Shown: positions 26,708 to 34,474 of the stretch, piece after piece
Position numbering within the stretch: position 1 is the first letter of the stretch
How the letters are laid out: each line of letters begins with the position of its first letter
Assembly (NCBI GenBank): GCA_964600685.1
Contig: CAZRKU010000001.1
Span: forward strand, 62,001 to 126,000
DNA length: 64,000 bases
Origin: TMP-24 sp964600685
Lineage (GTDB): Bacteria > Pseudomonadota > Alphaproteobacteria > Rhodobacterales > Rhodobacteraceae
Direction of reading: 5' to 3'
Notes under the pieces: generated by a model
The model's input: only the letters and a program-made list of their open reading frames with translations
Told to the model about the DNA's origin: nothing
Databases searched by the model: none
Translations under genes and position numbers: made by a program

Positions 26708-27664
26708 ATGGGGCGCTGCCTGTGCTTGACGTCAGGGGGACTCTGTTGCAACAGAGCCACCCCCGCCCCCGTTATCGAAAAGCAGCGCAACCAGTGGCGC
26801 GATGTCTGGGACCAGTTCAAGACCCACAAGAGGGCGCTGGCCGGGATGACGGTCCTGGGTCTTCTGGTGGCCTTCGTGCTGATCGGTCCCTGGCTCTGGC
26901 AGGTCGAGGCGCTGACCACGACCGAAAAGATCATGCTGAAGAACAAGCCGCCTTCGGGGCGGTTCCCGATGGGCACCGATCAGCTCGGCCGCGATTTCTT
27001 CGCGCGCATGATGCAGGGCGGGCAGGCGTCAATCGCGGTCGGACTGGTGGCGATGATGATCTCGATCCTGCTCGGCACGGCGGTCGGGGTGCTCGCGGGC
27101 TTTTTCCGGCGTCTCGACGGCCCGCTGATGCGGCTCACGGACCTGTTCCTGTCCCCGCCGCTCCTGCCGCTCCTTCTGGTGATGGTGATGCTGTTCCGCG
27201 ACGCGCTGGCCGGTGTGTTCGGGCCGGAGCTTGGCGCCTTCATGCTGATCGTGACCGCCATTGGCGTCACCAGCTGGATGCAGGCGGCACGCGTCGTGCG
27301 GGGCGAGGTTCTGGCGCTGAAGGAACGCGAGTTCGTGCTGGCCGCCCGGTCGATCGGCACGCCGCCCCGACGGCTGATCCTGCGCCATGTGCTGCCGAAC
27401 GTCATCTCGCCGGTGATGGTGGCCGCGACGCTGAACATCGCCGACGCGATCATCACCGAAAGCGCCCTGTCATTCCTCGGCCTTGGCTTCCCACCGGATT
27501 TCCCGACCTGGGGGCGACTGCTCTACGACGGCATTTCCTACATGCAGCAATATCCCGAACGGGTGATCTTTCCCGGCCTGGCGATCTCGCTCACGGTTCT
27601 GTCGGTCAACTATATCGGTGACGGGCTCAGGGATGCGCTCGATCCGCGAATCCGCGGGCGGTAA
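26708..27664 (+). CDS. ABC transporter permease, OppC/DppC family, 5' end replaced
   Basis: The body is a normal peptide/nickel-type permease: six helices, the DQLGRDFFARMMQGGQASI segment that follows the first periplasmic loop, and the EAA loop LAARSIGTPPRRLILRHVLPN that contacts the ATPase. Native homology begins at VIEKQRNQWRDVWDQF; the residues before it (CLCLTSGGLCCNRA) are encoded by an IS-end-like sequence ending at 26758. The original start codon and promoter are thus gone. ATG 26708 is the nearest in-frame candidate but is not native. No binding protein, second permease or ATPase gene of this type is adjacent, so it is probably non-functional or orphaned. Confidence 0.75.
   Translation: MGRCLCLTSGGLCCNRATPAPVIEKQRNQWRDVWDQFKTHKRALAGMTVLGLLVAFVLIGPWLWQVEALTTTEKIMLKNKPPSGRFPMGTDQLGRDFFARMMQGGQASIAVGLVAMMISILLGTAVGVLAGFFRRLDGPLMRLTDLFLSPPLLPLLLVMVMLFRDALAGVFGPELGAFMLIVTAIGVTSWMQAARVVRGEVLALKEREFVLAARSIGTPPRRLILRHVLPNVISPVMVAATLNIADAIITESALSFLGLGFPPDFPTWGRLLYDGISYMQQYPERVIFPGLAISLTVLSVNYIGDGLRDALDPRIRGR
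26741..26758. mobile_element. IS-end-like palindrome at the permease breakpoint
   Basis: CTCTGTTGCAACAGAG at 26741-26756 is a perfect 16-base palindrome followed by CC, giving GCAACAGAGCC in the same orientation as at 26459. It lies exactly where the permease reading frame stops resembling its family, five codons before VIEKQ. This is best read as the end of an excised or deleted insertion sequence. Confidence 0.5.
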
Positions 27665-27701
27665 GGAGCGTCTTGCAAGGGCCAGCCCTCGCGCTCCCGG
27701 A

Positions 27702-27752
27702 GTATCTGGACAAAGGGGAAACAGGAGGCTGGTTTCTCCTTTGCCCAGATAC
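27702..27752. terminator. Long hairpin between convergent genes
   Basis: Arms 27702-27722 and 27732-27752 pair over 21 positions with one A-C mismatch and one G-U wobble around a 9-base loop. It lies between the 3' ends of the permease (27664) and the ABC ATPase (27768). No T-run follows, so it may be a bidirectional rho-independent-like terminator or mRNA-stabilising end rather than a classic terminator. Confidence 0.5.
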
Positions 27753-27767
27753 CCAAGATCCCCCGGT

Positions 27768-28850
27768 TCAGGCACTCGGGAAGATGAAGCAGCGGTCGCG
27801 CCGCAGCATCAGCCACATCGGCGTGCCGGGTTTGGGCAGAAAGACGGCGGGCACGGTCGCCTTCAGGCAGGCCCCGCCTTCGGCCAGACGGAACTCCACC
27901 AGGCTTTCGCGCCCGAGAAAGCGCGCCCGTTCGACAAAGGCGCGGGCGGCGGTGCCATCCTGCGGGGTGGGCGCGGGGCCGCGGCCGGCACGGTCGAAGT
28001 CGATCTTCAGATGCTGCGGGCGGATGATGATGTCGACCGCGGTGCCATCGGGCAGGCCGGGGGCAAGGAACTCGCCGAAAGGCGTGGGCGTCAGCGCCCC
28101 GGTGACGGTGCCGTTCAACACGTTGACGTCGCTGAAAAAACCCGCCGCCGCCCGGTCCACCGGCGCGTTGTAAAGGTTGTAGGGCGCGCCGCGCTGCACG
28201 ATCCGGCCCGCGCGCATCAGCAAGATCTCGTCCGCCATGCGCATCGCCTCGTGCGGCTCGTGCGTGACCAGGAGAACCGCCGCCCCCTCCTCCTTCAGAA
28301 GGGCGAGCGTATCGTCGCGGATATCGTCGCGCAACCGCTCGTCAAGGCCGGAGAAGGGCTCGTCCATCAGCAGGATGCGCGGGCGCGGGGCAAGGGCGCG
28401 GACCAGGGCCACCCGCTGCTGTTCGCCGCCCGAAAGCTCATGCGGGAATTTCGCCCCGAAGCCCGAAAGCCTCACCCGCTCCAGCAGCGCGTCGATCCGC
28501 GCGGCGCGGCCCGATGCGTGGCGCGGCAGGCCGAAGCCCACGTTGTCGGCCACCGACAGATGCGGGAAGAGCGCGAAGTCCTGAAACATCAGGCCAATGG
28601 CCCGGCGTTCGGGCGGAACGCGGAAGACCGTGTCGCAGATCAGGTCGCCGTCAACCAGGATGCGACCCGTATCCTGCATGTCGACCCCGGCGATCAGGCG
28701 CAGCGTCGTCGACTTGCCGCAGCCCGAAGGGCCCAGCAGGCAGGTGACCTGGCCCGCCGGAATGGCAAAGGACACATCGTCCACCACCCGCCGCCCGCCG
28801 AAGGCGCGGACCAGGTTCAGAACCTCCAGCCGTGGGTTGGTCTCGCTCAC
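27768..28850 (-). CDS. ABC transporter ATP-binding protein, Fe(III)/polyamine type
   Basis: A 360-residue ATPase of the FbpC/PotA type. It shows Walker A LLGPSGCGKSTTLRLIAG, the Q-loop MFQDFALFPHL, signature LSGGEQQRVALVRAL, Walker B ILLMDEPFSGLD and the switch His in LVTHEPHEAM, followed by a TOBE-like regulatory domain from about residue 240. The GTG at 28850 (VSETNPRLEV) is preferred; the frame extends to 28922. It has no adjacent permease or binding-protein gene, so its partners must be elsewhere. An iron or polyamine substrate is a family-level guess. Confidence 0.82.
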   Translation of the reverse strand: MSETNPRLEVLNLVRAFGGRRVVDDVSFAIPAGQVTCLLGPSGCGKSTTLRLIAGVDMQDTGRILVDGDLICDTVFRVPPERRAIGLMFQDFALFPHLSVADNVGFGLPRHASGRAARIDALLERVRLSGFGAKFPHELSGGEQQRVALVRALAPRPRILLMDEPFSGLDERLRDDIRDDTLALLKEEGAAVLLVTHEPHEAMRMADEILLMRAGRIVQRGAPYNLYNAPVDRAAAGFFSDVNVLNGTVTGALTPTPFGEFLAPGLPDGTAVDIIIRPQHLKIDFDRAGRGPAPTPQDGTAARAFVERARFLGRESLVEFRLAEGGACLKATVPAVFLPKPGTPMWLMLRRDRCFIFPSA

Positions 28851-28941
28851 GCGCGCCCCGTCGTTGCCTGATCGTTTTGATCGGGTTTCAGTCGCGATAG
28901 CAGGCCGCGCCCGCCGTCGCAAGCTTCCCTCCCCGCCGGAA

Positions 28942-29721
28942 TCAGAGTGTGGCGTTCATGGCGCCGCCATCGAGAAGGATGTTCTGCCCGACGATGAAAC
29001 CCGCATGGACCGAGCAGAGAAAGGCGCACATCGCGCCGAATTCTTCCGCCGTGCCGTAACGGCGCGCCGGAATGCCGGTCGCGCGTTGGGCGGCGGCCTC
29101 GGCCAGCGTGATCCCCTGCGCCTTGGCGACCGGCGCATCGAGCGATATGGCCCGGTCAGTCGCATGAATGCCCGGCAGAAGATTGTTGATCGTCACCCCA
29201 TGCGGCGCGACCTGGCGCGCCGTGCCGGCCACGAACCCCGTCAGACCCGCACGCGCGGCATTGGAAAGGCCCAACTGCGGGATCGGCGCCTTGACCGACT
29301 GCGAGGTGATATTGACCACCCTGCCCCAGCCCCGTTCGATCATGCCAGGCAAAAGCGCCTGCATCAGCGCGATGGGCGTCAGCATGTTGGCGTCGATCGC
29401 CCGGATGAAATCGTCGCGCGACCAGTCGGACCAGAGGCCGGGCGGCGGCCCGCCCGCGTTCGTCACCAGAATGTCGGCGCCGCTGGCAGCCGCCAGCACC
29501 TCGGCCCGAGCGACAGGATCAGTGATGTCGCCCACGACGAGGGAGACCTGAACGCCGTGGCGCGCCTGCAAGTCGGCTGCTGTTTGCTGCAATGCCGCCG
29601 CGCCCCGCGCGTTCAGCACCAGATCGACGCCCGCTTCGGCCAGCGCCGCCGCACAGCCGCGGCCCAGCCCTTTCGATGCCGCCGTCACCAAAGCCCGCCG
29701 CCCGCGAATTCCCAGATCCAT
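28942..29721 (-). CDS. Atypical short-chain dehydrogenase/reductase (SDR)
   Basis: A 259-residue Rossmann enzyme. The cofactor motif is ALVTAASKGLGRGCAAAL (variant of TGxxxGxG), NAGGPPPG replaces the usual NNAG, and the Ser remains in VVNITSQSV. The canonical YxxxK is absent: the aligned stretch reads SNAAR. This matches the beta-ketoacyl-ACP-reductase-like SDR subgroup without a perfect catalytic tetrad. ATG 29721 starts the conserved MDLGIRGRRALVT head. Whether it is a reductase is open. Confidence 0.82.
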   Translation of the reverse strand: MDLGIRGRRALVTAASKGLGRGCAAALAEAGVDLVLNARGAAALQQTAADLQARHGVQVSLVVGDITDPVARAEVLAAASGADILVTNAGGPPPGLWSDWSRDDFIRAIDANMLTPIALMQALLPGMIERGWGRVVNITSQSVKAPIPQLGLSNAARAGLTGFVAGTARQVAPHGVTINNLLPGIHATDRAISLDAPVAKAQGITLAEAAAQRATGIPARRYGTAEEFGAMCAFLCSVHAGFIVGQNILLDGGAMNATL

Positions 29722-29879
29722 CACCGCCTCCGTTCTTGCCGGATCAGATTGCCCTCTTCGACGCCGCCAGACCAGAGCCATTGAAGGGATCGCCGCGCGC
29801 GTCCCGCCGCCAGTGAACCCGAAGGCATCGGCCCGGCAAAAGGACTTGACCTCCGCAGTCGGACGCGCACAACGGAGCC

Positions 29880-30887
29880 ATGAGCAAACCAGACGACATG
29901 GTGTCCGGCCAATCCGTCCAGGCCTATCCGGCCGGGGCGATCCGCGTCGTTCTGGGCGCGAACCTCGGCGACCCGGTCGGCGGGCCGGATCAGGTGGCGC
30001 TGGGCGACATCTATCGGCTCAAACCCGAAGCCCGCGCCCGGCGCCTGATGCTGCGCCTCAGACCAGGGACCGGGACGGATGCGGCACAGGAAATCGCCGC
30101 CGGTTCCGAGGTCGGGCAACCGGGCGATCTGGTCGACCCGCTCGCGCTTCTGATGCTGCTGGCGCCAGATGGCGAACGGCTGGTTCTGGTGACGGTCTGG
30201 CACGAAGCCACGCTGACGACCCATGCGCTGCCTTTGTCACCGATGGTTGCGGGAACCGACTATACGCTGATCGACCTTTCCACTGATTTCGCCGGCCTGC
30301 GCCTTGCCGATGTCATCTGTGTATCGTTCGCGGCGGGGACGCTGATCACCCGGCCCGGCGGCGAGCCGGAGGCGATCGAGATGCTCGCTCCCGGCGATCT
30401 GGTGCTGACGCGCGATCACGGGCCCCAGCCGATCCGCTGGATCGGCAAGGCGACGCTGCGCGCGGCAGGTTCCTTTGCGCCGGTGGTCATTTCCGCGGGA
30501 ACGCTCGGCAATCTTGGCGACCTCGCGGTTAGTCCGCATCACCGGATTTTCCTCTATCAGCGCGGCATCCGGCGTCTGGGCGGCACTTCGGAAGTGCTGG
30601 TTCAGGCCAAACATCTGGTCGACGGCGACCGGGTCTGGCGGCGCGAGGGCGGGTTTGTTGACTACTACAGTCTTGTGTTCGACCAGCACGAGATCATCTT
30701 CGCCGAAGGCATCCCCGCCGAAAGCCTGATGGTGAACGAAGAAACGGTGCGCCTTCTGCCCGACGATCTGGCCGAGGATCTGCGCGCCCGCTTTCCGGGC
30801 CTCAGGCAAAGCCAGCATTTCGCCAGCGAAGCGGACCGCGCCCTCCTCGACGCCGCCGGGCGGAGCAGCGTTTTCCGCCGCACGTGA
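29880..30887 (+). CDS. Hint (Hedgehog/intein) domain protein with Ser at the nucleophile position
   Basis: A 335-residue protein. Residues 1-145 are an unrecognised N-terminal domain; the Hint_2-like domain starts at VSFAAGTLITRPGG (about residue 149) and includes LAPGDLVLTRDHGPQPIRWIG, LAVSPHHRIFL (the conserved His, near 220) and LVFDQHEIIFAEGIPAESLM. The family usually has CFxxGT; here Ser precedes the F, with a Cys two residues before it. Such stand-alone Hint proteins are common in Rhodobacteraceae, with no proven function. A second one lies at 39409. Confidence 0.8.
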   Translation: MSKPDDMVSGQSVQAYPAGAIRVVLGANLGDPVGGPDQVALGDIYRLKPEARARRLMLRLRPGTGTDAAQEIAAGSEVGQPGDLVDPLALLMLLAPDGERLVLVTVWHEATLTTHALPLSPMVAGTDYTLIDLSTDFAGLRLADVICVSFAAGTLITRPGGEPEAIEMLAPGDLVLTRDHGPQPIRWIGKATLRAAGSFAPVVISAGTLGNLGDLAVSPHHRIFLYQRGIRRLGGTSEVLVQAKHLVDGDRVWRREGGFVDYYSLVFDQHEIIFAEGIPAESLMVNEETVRLLPDDLAEDLRARFPGLRQSQHFASEADRALLDAAGRSSVFRRT

Positions 30888-31135
30888 GTGCCTCTGCCGG
30901 TTTTCCTTGACTTCGGGGCCAAAAGCCCCCATGTGCGACCCAACCCAAGGCCAGCTGCCGCGTGAGCAGGCGTGATCCGATACAGGGATCATATCAGGCC
31001 GGGTGACCAGGTTCCCATGTCACGCCAGGGGTCCAGCAGCCGCGTTCGGCTGCGCCCCGCCCGCATCCGCCGCCCGATCAAGGGCGCGCGGACATTTGAT
31101 TCTGGCGCCGAGGCGCCACCTGCAAGGACCATACC

Positions 31136-32500
31136 TTGACCGACTTCAAAACCCTGGGGATCGCCCCGCGCATCCTCGAAAACCTTGACGAGCTGGGCCT
31201 GACCCAGCCGACCCCCATTCAGACCGACGCCATCCCCCACGCGCTGAAAGGCCGTGACATTCTGGGTCTTGCCCAGACCGGCACCGGCAAGACGGCGGCC
31301 TTCGGCCTGCCGATCCTGTCGAAACTGATCGAACTGGGCCGCCGCCCCAACCCGAAAACCGTCCGCGCGCTGATCCTGGCGCCGACCCGCGAACTGGCGA
31401 CCCAGATCACCGACAACCTGATGGCCTTCGCCAAGGAAACCCCGGTGCGCACCTACCGCGTGGTGGGCGGAGCCTCGCTCTACATGCAGTCCGAACGGCT
31501 GGCGCGCGGCGTTGATATCCTTGTCGCCACGCCGGGCCGCCTGATCGACCTTCTGGACCGCAAGGCGCTGTCCTTGCAGGAAGTGCGCTATCTCGTGCTG
31601 GACGAGGCCGACCAGATGCTCGACATCGGCTTCATCCATGCGCTGCGCCAGATCGCGAAACTTCTGCCCGCCACCCGCCAGACCATGCTGTTTTCGGCCA
31701 CCATGCCGAAGCTGATGGAGGAGCTGGCGCAATCCTATCTGACCGATCCGGTCAAGGTTCAGGTCTCCGCCCCCGGACAGGTGGCGGACAAGATTGAACA
31801 GGGCGTGCATTTCGTCAATCAGGGCGACAAGGCGCGGCTTCTGGCCGACTACATGAAGAAGCACCCCGAGGAACTGGCGCTGGTCTTCAACCGCACCAAG
31901 CACGGGTCCGACAAGCTGACCCGCGTGCTGGAAGGCTGGGGTTTCTCGGTCGGCGCAATCCACGGCAACAAGAGCCAGAACCAGCGTGAGCGCATCCTGC
32001 AAAGCTTCCGTCAAGGCGAACTGAAGGTGCTGGTGGCCACCGACGTGGCGGCGCGCGGCATCGACATCCCGGATGTGCGCCATGTCTACAATTACGACCT
32101 GCCAAATGTGCCGGAAAACTATGTCCACCGCATCGGCCGCACCGCGCGTGCGGGCCGCGACGGGCGCGCCGTCGCCTTCTGCTCGCCCATGGAAATGGCC
32201 GAACTGCGCGACATCGAAAAGACGATGAAGGCAGGGATCCCGGTGATCGGCGGCGAAGTGCCGTTCGAGCCGGAGCATATCAAGGCGCGCAACGCCCGCG
32301 ATGGCGTGAAACCCTTCAAACCGGCGGGCCAGCGCCAGGGCCAGAAACCCGGCCAGAAGCCTGCGCACAAACCGGGCCAGCGCCCCGGCCAGAAGCCGGG
32401 CCAGGGCCATGGCAACGGCGGCGGCACCAAGATCGCGGCCAACGCCGGTCGCCCGCCGCATCGCCCCTCGCGACGGCCCAAGGGCGAACAGGCCGCCTGA
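31136..32500 (+). CDS. DEAD-box ATP-dependent RNA helicase (RhlE-like)
   Basis: A 454-residue helicase with all motifs: Q motif PTPIQTDAIP, I AQTGTGKT, Ia PTRELATQ, II VLDEADQML, III SAT, V TDVAARGIDIP and VI HRIGRTARAGR. The C-terminal tail after about residue 395 is a basic low-complexity stretch of GQ(R/K)PG repeats that likely binds RNA. The start is TTG 31136, supported by AAGGA 13 bases upstream and by the family head TDFKTLGIAPRILENL. A GC-rich dyad (31103-31118) lies in the leader. It is followed at once by a strong terminator. Confidence 0.93.
   Translation: MTDFKTLGIAPRILENLDELGLTQPTPIQTDAIPHALKGRDILGLAQTGTGKTAAFGLPILSKLIELGRRPNPKTVRALILAPTRELATQITDNLMAFAKETPVRTYRVVGGASLYMQSERLARGVDILVATPGRLIDLLDRKALSLQEVRYLVLDEADQMLDIGFIHALRQIAKLLPATRQTMLFSATMPKLMEELAQSYLTDPVKVQVSAPGQVADKIEQGVHFVNQGDKARLLADYMKKHPEELALVFNRTKHGSDKLTRVLEGWGFSVGAIHGNKSQNQRERILQSFRQGELKVLVATDVAARGIDIPDVRHVYNYDLPNVPENYVHRIGRTARAGRDGRAVAFCSPMEMAELRDIEKTMKAGIPVIGGEVPFEPEHIKARNARDGVKPFKPAGQRQGQKPGQKPAHKPGQRPGQKPGQGHGNGGGTKIAANAGRPPHRPSRRPKGEQAA
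32327..32410 (+). repeat. Tandem codon repeats in the helicase tail
   Basis: Imperfect 12-base units of the type GGCCAGAARCCS repeat six or seven times and encode GQKP/GQRP/HKP blocks. They make the basic tail of the helicase. Copy number is likely to vary between strains. Confidence 0.6.
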
Positions 32501-32542
32501 AACCAAAAGGCGGGGCCGTGACCAGCCCCGCCTTTTGGTTTC
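32499..32542. terminator. Bidirectional terminator
   Basis: Perfect 18-bp stem: GAAACCAAAAGGCGGGGC (32499-32516) pairs with its complement at 32525-32542 around an 8-base loop. It overlaps the helicase stop codon and lies between convergent genes. The A-rich and T-rich outer parts give a U-tract in both directions. Confidence 0.85.
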
Positions 32543-32564
32543 TGCTGTGCCGTGCAGGACGCGC

Positions 32565-33023
32565 TCAGACCGCCTCGTCCTCCAGATGCAGCTTCATGTC
32601 GAGAAGCACGCGCTGGATCGCCAGCGTCTCGGCCAGAAGCCGCTTTGCCTCGTTGATCGAAATCTTCCCGTCCTGGATCGAGGCATTATATTCGCCCATC
32701 AGCATCGCAAACCGCTGGCTGAGTGCCACCACGTCGGAATTCACCCCGCCCTTGCCGGTGTTCTTGCGGTCCTGATCATAGGAAAGCGTGATGCCGCGCA
32801 GATCGGCGAGCGCCGCCGTCACATGCGGAAACCGTGCCGCGCCTTCCAGCGCCGCGACCACGTCGACCGGCATGAACCGGTCGGCATGTTCCGGATCGTC
32901 GGAATAATAACGCCCGAGCGTCGCCTTCGACTTGCCCGACAGACGCGCCGCGGCCTCGATGCCCACATCCTTCACCAGCGCTTCGCTGTGCCGTTTCAGA
33001 TAGTTGCCCGATGACTTGTTCAA
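32565..33023 (-). CDS. HTH protein resembling phage CII-type regulators
   Basis: A 152-residue protein. Residues 1-75 read as a helix-turn-helix (YLKRHSEALVKDVGIEAAAR, LSGKSKATLGRYYSDDPEHA), similar to phage regulatory CII-family proteins of alphaproteobacteria; the C-terminal half is helical (VVALSQRFAMLMGEYNASI, RLLAETLAIQRVLLDM). The start is a TTG at 33023 with GGAGG upstream; no better ATG exists before residue 50. It stands alone without other phage genes, so it is probably a domesticated chromosomal regulator. Confidence 0.65.
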   Translation of the reverse strand: MNKSSGNYLKRHSEALVKDVGIEAAARLSGKSKATLGRYYSDDPEHADRFMPVDVVAALEGAARFPHVTAALADLRGITLSYDQDRKNTGKGGVNSDVVALSQRFAMLMGEYNASIQDGKISINEAKRLLAETLAIQRVLLDMKLHLEDEAV

Positions 33024-33246
33024 GATCCGCCTCCGTCCCTTTCCCCGTCTGTGCCCGCGGCGGGGAAACCTGCCCCTCCTTTCCCATTAATCGGCGACGC
33101 GGGATTTGTCATTTGGAAAGCGTTCCGACGTTCGGAACAGGTGCGAGTGACCGGTACCGGTGGGTTTTTCGTATCGAGTGACCATCCGTGTTTGGGGATG
33201 GGCCGCGGTTTGCTTTGCTTGATGGTGCGGGTTGATTGAAGCCTGG

Positions 33247-33277
33247 TCCCTTGCGGCGGCGTGTGCGCCGCAAGGGA
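33247..33277. repeat. 12-bp hairpin upstream of tdk
   Basis: TCCCTTGCGGCG (33247-33258) pairs perfectly with 33266-33277 around a 7-base loop. It sits in the 310-base space between the divergent CII-like gene and tdk, 57 bases before the tdk ATG. No T-run follows. It could be a leader structure of tdk. The rest of 33024-33333 shows no gene. Confidence 0.5.
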
Positions 33278-33333
33278 TCCTGCCCTGGCGCCCCCTCCTT
33301 GAACGGGCGAGCCGCCTTGGGATAACAGGTGCC

Positions 33334-33933
33334 ATGGCCAAACTCTATTTTCACTATTCAACGATGAACGCCGGCAAGTCGACGCTCCTGCTGCAGGCCG
33401 CCCACAATTACCGCGAGCGCGGCATGGCGAGCCTTCTCCTGACCGCGCGGCTGGAGGATCGCACGGGGGCCGGGCGCATCGCCAGCCGCATCGGCATCGC
33501 GGATGAGGCGCAGGTGTTCGACGCGTCCTCCGACCTGTTCGAACTGGTCCGCGCCCGTCTGGCACAGGGGCCGGTCGCCTGCGTGTTCCTCGACGAAGCG
33601 CAGTTCCTGACCACGGCGCAGGTCTGGCAACTCGCGCGGGTTGTCGACGATCTGGACCTGCCGGTGATGTGCTACGGGTTGCGTGTCGATTTCTGCGGCG
33701 AACTGTTTCCCGGCTCGGCCGCGCTCCTGGCGCTTGCCGACGAGATGCGCGAGGTGCGCACCATCTGCCATTGCGGCAAGAAGGCCACCATGGTGGTCCG
33801 GCGCGGGCCGGACGGCAGGGCGATGCGCGTTGGCGCGCAGATCCAGATCGGCGGGAATGAGACTTATGTGTCGCTCTGCCGTCGCCATTGGCGCGAAGAG
33901 GTCGGAGACCGCGCACCGGCGGGCCAGGTCTGA
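33334..33933 (+). CDS. tdk: Thymidine kinase
   Basis: A 199-residue type II (TK1-like) thymidine kinase for pyrimidine salvage. The P-loop is STMNAGKSTLLLQ (residues 9-21), Walker B is VFLDEAQFL, the lid and zinc ribbon contain ICHCGKKA and the C-terminal SLCRRHW. ATG 33334 begins the conserved AKLYFHYSTM head; in-frame upstream codons back to 33232 are not family-like. It is monocistronic. Confidence 0.93.
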   Translation: MAKLYFHYSTMNAGKSTLLLQAAHNYRERGMASLLLTARLEDRTGAGRIASRIGIADEAQVFDASSDLFELVRARLAQGPVACVFLDEAQFLTTAQVWQLARVVDDLDLPVMCYGLRVDFCGELFPGSAALLALADEMREVRTICHCGKKATMVVRRGPDGRAMRVGAQIQIGGNETYVSLCRRHWREEVGDRAPAGQV

Positions 33934-34005
33934 TCCGATTGCGGCACCCGTTCCGGGCGCCATTCCCCTCCTCTCGCCGCCGCCCTGCGGGCGGTCGGCT
34001 CGGGG

Positions 34006-34037
34006 CCTCCGGCGGGGATATTTGGCGACAGAAAATG
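34006..34037 (+). repeat. Dispersed intergenic repeat, left arm of an inverted pair
   Basis: CCTCCGGCGGGGATATTT followed by GGCGACAGAAAATG. It faces a near-identical inverted copy at 34056-34083 across an 18-base loop, giving a long hairpin. It lies between convergent tdk and csaA, a usual place for such elements. Confidence 0.7.
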
Positions 34038-34055
34038 CAACTGCCCCTACCCCGT

Positions 34056-34083
34056 CATTTTCTGTCCTGAAATATCCCGGAGG
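34056..34083 (-). repeat. Dispersed intergenic repeat, right arm of an inverted pair
   Basis: On the minus strand it reads CCTCCGGGATATTTCAGG then ACAGAAAATG. It matches the left arm except for a 3-base deletion (CGG) and a changed triplet. The pair may end transcription of both convergent genes. Confidence 0.7.
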
Positions 34084-34138
34084 GGTCCGGGGAGGCAGCG
34101 CCGCCCCGGCGGGTCGGCCCGGCACAGCCGGGACGACC

Positions 34139-34474
34139 TCAAAAGAGCCTGCCACCGAGCGGCACCTCCTGCCCCGGGCCGATCAGCACCACTTCGCCCT
34201 CCGCATCGGGCACACCGAGGGTCAGGACTTCGGATATCATCGGCCCGATCTGGCGCGGCGGAAAGTTGACCACCGCCAGCACCCGGCGCCCGACCAGCGC
34301 CTCGGGCGTGTAGTGTTTCGTGATCTGGGCCGAGGATTTCCTTTCCCCCATCTCCGGCCCGAAGTCGATCCAGAGCTTGATCGCAGGCTTGCGTGCTTCC
34401 GGGAACGGCTCCGCGCGGGTGATCCGGCCGACGCGGATGTCGACCTTCAGGAAATCGTCGAAACTGATGGTCAT
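34139..34474 (-). CDS. csaA: tRNA-binding domain protein (CsaA-like)
   Basis: A 111-residue OB-fold protein of the EMAP/tRNA-binding type. Visible hallmarks are FLKVDIRVGRITRAEPFPEARKPA (residues 8-31), LWIDFGPEMGERKSSAQIT and AVVNFPPRQIGPMISEVL. Full CsaA length is about 110 residues. CsaA was described as a chaperone with tRNA-binding ability. Its ATG overlaps the proC stop (ATGA), so the two are coupled. Confidence 0.88.
   Translation of the reverse strand: MTISFDDFLKVDIRVGRITRAEPFPEARKPAIKLWIDFGPEMGERKSSAQITKHYTPEALVGRRVLAVVNFPPRQIGPMISEVLTLGVPDAEGEVVLIGPGQEVPLGGRLF

Noticed and set aside
30915..30929. Terminator after the first Hint gene
   Set aside because: The GGGGC/GCCCC stem is only 5 bp with no T-tract, too weak to call.
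32327..32410. CRISPR-like direct repeats
   Set aside because: The repeats are in frame and encode the basic tail of the DEAD-box helicase.
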